A DNA stretch of 15,235 bases, from NCBI GenBank assembly GCA_029883965.1, contig JAOUIN010000032.1:1-15235 (forward strand), read 5' to 3'. This stretch comes from Betaproteobacteria bacterium (GTDB lineage Bacteria > Pseudomonadota > Gammaproteobacteria > Burkholderiales > SG8-41). The notes under the pieces were generated by a model that searched no databases, was not told the origin of the DNA, and saw only the letters and a program-made list of their open reading frames with translations. This document shows positions 13,672 to 15,235 of this stretch, piece by piece. Within the stretch, counting starts at the first letter, position 1; every line of letters starts with the position of its first letter. Both the position numbers and the translations under genes were made by a program.

Positions 13672-15063
13672 TCACACCCGCTGCGGTTTGAACAATCGCG
13701 GATCAAGCTTGTGGCGCTGCAGCAGCTTGTAAAACTCGGTGCGGTTGCGTTTGGCCAGTCGCGACGCCTGCGTCACATTGCCCTCGGTGATCTTCAGCAA
13801 CTGCGCGAGGTAGTCCCGCTCGAATTTGCGCCGCGCCTGCTCGAACGATGCGAGCTCGGTCTGTTCGCGCTGTATCGCCTGCTGCACCAGGTTGGCCGGT
13901 ATCAGCGGTGTGGTCGCCAGCGCAACGGATTGCTCAATGACGTTGTAGAGCTGGCGCACATTGCCAGGCCAGGCCGCGGCCACCAGCTGCTCGATGGCCT
14001 CCGGCGACAAGCCGCTGACTTGCTTCTTGTAACGATCACCGATCTCATTCAGAAAATGTCCCGCCAGCAGCGGGATGTCCTCACGCCGCTCCGACAGCGA
14101 CGGCAATGTCAGCGTCACAACCTTCAGGCGGTAGTACAGATCCTCGCGGAAATTACCCGCCGCCATCTCAGCCTCGAGATCACGGTGCGTTGCCGAGATG
14201 ACCCTGACATCGATTTGCGCATGCTGCATGCCGCCGACGGGGCGGACCTGTTTTTCCTGCAGCACGCGCAGCAATTTGACCTGCAATGCCGCGGGCATGT
14301 CGCCGATTTCATCGAGCAGCAGCGTGCCGCCGTTGGCGGCGAGAAACAGGCCGCTGTTCTCGCGCACTGCACCGGTGAACGCGCCCTTCACGTGACCGAA
14401 CAGTTCCGATTCGAGCAGCGGCTCTGGAATCGCACCGCAGTTGATGGCCACAAACGGGCGGTCGCTGCGCGGACTTGCCGCATGAATTGCACGTGCCAGC
14501 AGTTCCTTGCCGGTACCCGACTCGCCCCGGATCAGGATCGCGGCGTCACCCGCGGATACCAGACGCGCCTTGGCCAGCACTTCCTCCATCGCCGGATTGC
14601 GCGTGATGATCGCGCTGCGCCAGGTGCCGTCGTCGACACCCGCGGCATTCGGCGCGCCCGAAACCGCCAGCGCGCGCTCGATTTCCACCAGCAGCGCTTT
14701 TGCATCAAAAGGCTTGGTCAGATATCCGAACACGCCGCCCTTGACCGCTGCAACCGCATCGGGAATCGTGCCATGCGCGGTAAGAATGATTACCGGCAGC
14801 GCCGCATTCTCGGCGCGGATTGCCTCAAACAACGCAATGCCGTCCATGCCGCCCATCTGCAGATCGGTGACCACCACCCGCGGCCGTGCTACGGCAAGCT
14901 GCGCCAGCGCACGCTCGCCGCTGTCGGCGGTCGTCACGCCGTAACCCGCTGCCTCCAGCCGTAATTGCATCAGGCGCAGCAGGCCCGGGTCATCATCGAC
15001 CACCAGCACCTGCGCACCGCCCTGTAAATTTCCCTGCGTCCTGCCCGGTTCCTGCATTGCCAT
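13672..15063 (-). CDS. glrR: Sigma-54-dependent response regulator GlrR (QseF)
   Basis: Two-component activator of RpoN promoters, 463 residues from ATG 15061-15063 (E. coli GlrR about 444). Receiver domain about 17-135: LVVDDDPGLLRLM, phospho-acceptor D67 in VVVTDLQMGGMDG, ILTAHG, YLTKPF. AAA+ domain about 152-380: Walker A GESGTGKE (180-187), the sigma-54-contacting GAFTGA (227-232), Walker B LLLDEIGDM (248-256), the FREDLYYRLKV sensor region and WPGNVRQLYNVIEQ. The Fis-type helix-turn-helix ends VTQASRLAKRNRTEFYKLLQRHKLDP; the RNRTEFYKLL wording is the GlrR hallmark. The frame is open up to 15219, but that extension overlaps the end of the upstream gene in another phase. ATG 15063 has GGAAG about 8 bases upstream and lies 3 bases after the upstream stop codon, so it is preferred. 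The kinase GlrK should lie off the right edge. Confidence 0.92.
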   Translation of the reverse strand: MAMQEPGRTQGNLQGGAQVLVVDDDPGLLRLMQLRLEAAGYGVTTADSGERALAQLAVARPRVVVTDLQMGGMDGIALFEAIRAENAALPVIILTAHGTIPDAVAAVKGGVFGYLTKPFDAKALLVEIERALAVSGAPNAAGVDDGTWRSAIITRNPAMEEVLAKARLVSAGDAAILIRGESGTGKELLARAIHAASPRSDRPFVAINCGAIPEPLLESELFGHVKGAFTGAVRENSGLFLAANGGTLLLDEIGDMPAALQVKLLRVLQEKQVRPVGGMQHAQIDVRVISATHRDLEAEMAAGNFREDLYYRLKVVTLTLPSLSERREDIPLLAGHFLNEIGDRYKKQVSGLSPEAIEQLVAAAWPGNVRQLYNVIEQSVALATTPLIPANLVQQAIQREQTELASFEQARRKFERDYLAQLLKITEGNVTQASRLAKRNRTEFYKLLQRHKLDPRLFKPQRV

Positions 15064-15065
15064 AT

Positions 15066-15235
15066 TCACCGCTTCCGTGTCGCGTTGCTGTCGCGCCCAG
15101 TCATGTTGCGCTCCAGCGTCAGCAGCGCATCGAGTTTCTGTTGCAGATTCTGCGCATTGGTGTCGAGACGACGCTGCTCCTGCAGAAACGCCTTCACCAG
15201 CAATGCCAGTCCGTGTCATTCACTGTCTCCGTTCC
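15066..15235 (-). pseudogene. C-terminal tail of an upstream protein, possibly QseG-like; possible frameshift at the window edge
   Basis: Immediately upstream of glrR, a minus-strand frame runs to TGA at 15066-15068 and reads ALLVKAFLQEQRRLDTN then AQNLQQKLDALLTLERNM. This heptad-rich coiled-coil tail resembles the end of QseG-type proteins encoded between glrK and glrR. The stop codon sits next to the glrR ATG (TGAATATG), as expected for an operon. The frame is, however, blocked by TGA at 15216-15218. A different frame is open at the very edge (TVNDTD) and would join if one base were missing near 15203-15215. Only about 56 residues are visible, so a broken gene, a sequencing error and a non-coding leader all remain possible. 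Confidence 0.4.

Noticed and set aside
13711..14964. Plus-strand open frame of 417 codons antisense to glrR
   Set aside because: glrR is unambiguous with receiver, AAA+ and Fis-type helix-turn-helix motifs; the antisense frame shows only Arg/Gln/Leu-rich shadow sequence.
15064..15219. N-terminal extension of GlrR by 52 residues
   Set aside because: The extension has no receiver homology, overlaps a coiled-coil tail in another frame, and ATG 15063 has a better ribosome-binding site and gives the usual protein length.
1..15235. CRISPR arrays, insertion sequences, tRNA or rRNA genes, phage attachment sites
   Set aside because: No repeat-spacer periodicity, transposase or integrase motifs, terminal inverted repeats, or conserved tRNA/rRNA segments were found on either strand by eye.

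Overview
The window reads as chromosomal DNA of a GC-rich proteobacterium, most likely a betaproteobacterium (Burkholderiales or a near relative). Evidence: the ThiG is of the type with VAIRRTNIGQNPNEPSLLEA; there is a Bug/TctC-type periplasmic binding protein, a family expanded in that class; rph-rdgB-hemW lies divergent from yicC-gmk-rpoZ-spoT; and the RelA/SpoT enzyme looks bifunctional. I see no transposase, integrase, CRISPR array, tRNA or rRNA.

Layout. (1) 1-163, minus: N-terminus of an acyl-CoA synthetase (NDP-forming)-like protein cut by the window edge. (2) 287-2105, plus: thiS, thiG (thiazole synthesis) and trmB (tRNA m7G46 methyltransferase). (3) 5832 down to 2154, minus: rph, rdgB, hemW and a Bug-family binding protein, read in that order and closed by a strong intrinsic terminator that abuts the trmB stop codon. 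(4) 5887-9826, plus: yicC, gmk, rpoZ and spoT. A perfect -10 hexamer for rph sits in the rph/yicC divergent gap. (5) 9977-12512, plus: a response regulator fused to PAS-GGDEF-EAL (c-di-GMP turnover), split by an apparent one-base deletion near 10211-10217, followed by a second, single-domain response regulator that starts with TTG inside the previous stop codon. (6) 13431 down to 12548, minus: a glycine-zipper membrane protein and a small unknown lipoprotein overlapping as TGATG. (7) 15063 down to 13672, minus: glrR, a sigma-54 activator, preceded at the window edge by the C-terminal tail of what may be a QseG-like protein.

The most interesting item is the 240-base gap between glrR and the glycine-zipper gene. 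On the minus strand it holds a textbook sigma-54 promoter (TGGCAC-N5-TTGC, 13513-13527), a near-consensus IHF site next to it, and upstream two GTC-N10-GAC elements, one inside a perfect 8-bp inverted repeat. These resemble the TGTC-N10-GACA operator known for enterobacterial GlrR. The inference is that GlrR directly controls the adjacent glycine-zipper/lipoprotein pair as a local envelope-stress module, which would be a target set different from the enterobacterial glmY/rpoE regulon.

A second theme is second-messenger signalling: ppGpp metabolism (spoT) lies directly upstream of c-di-GMP enzymes and response regulators, with no histidine kinase in view.
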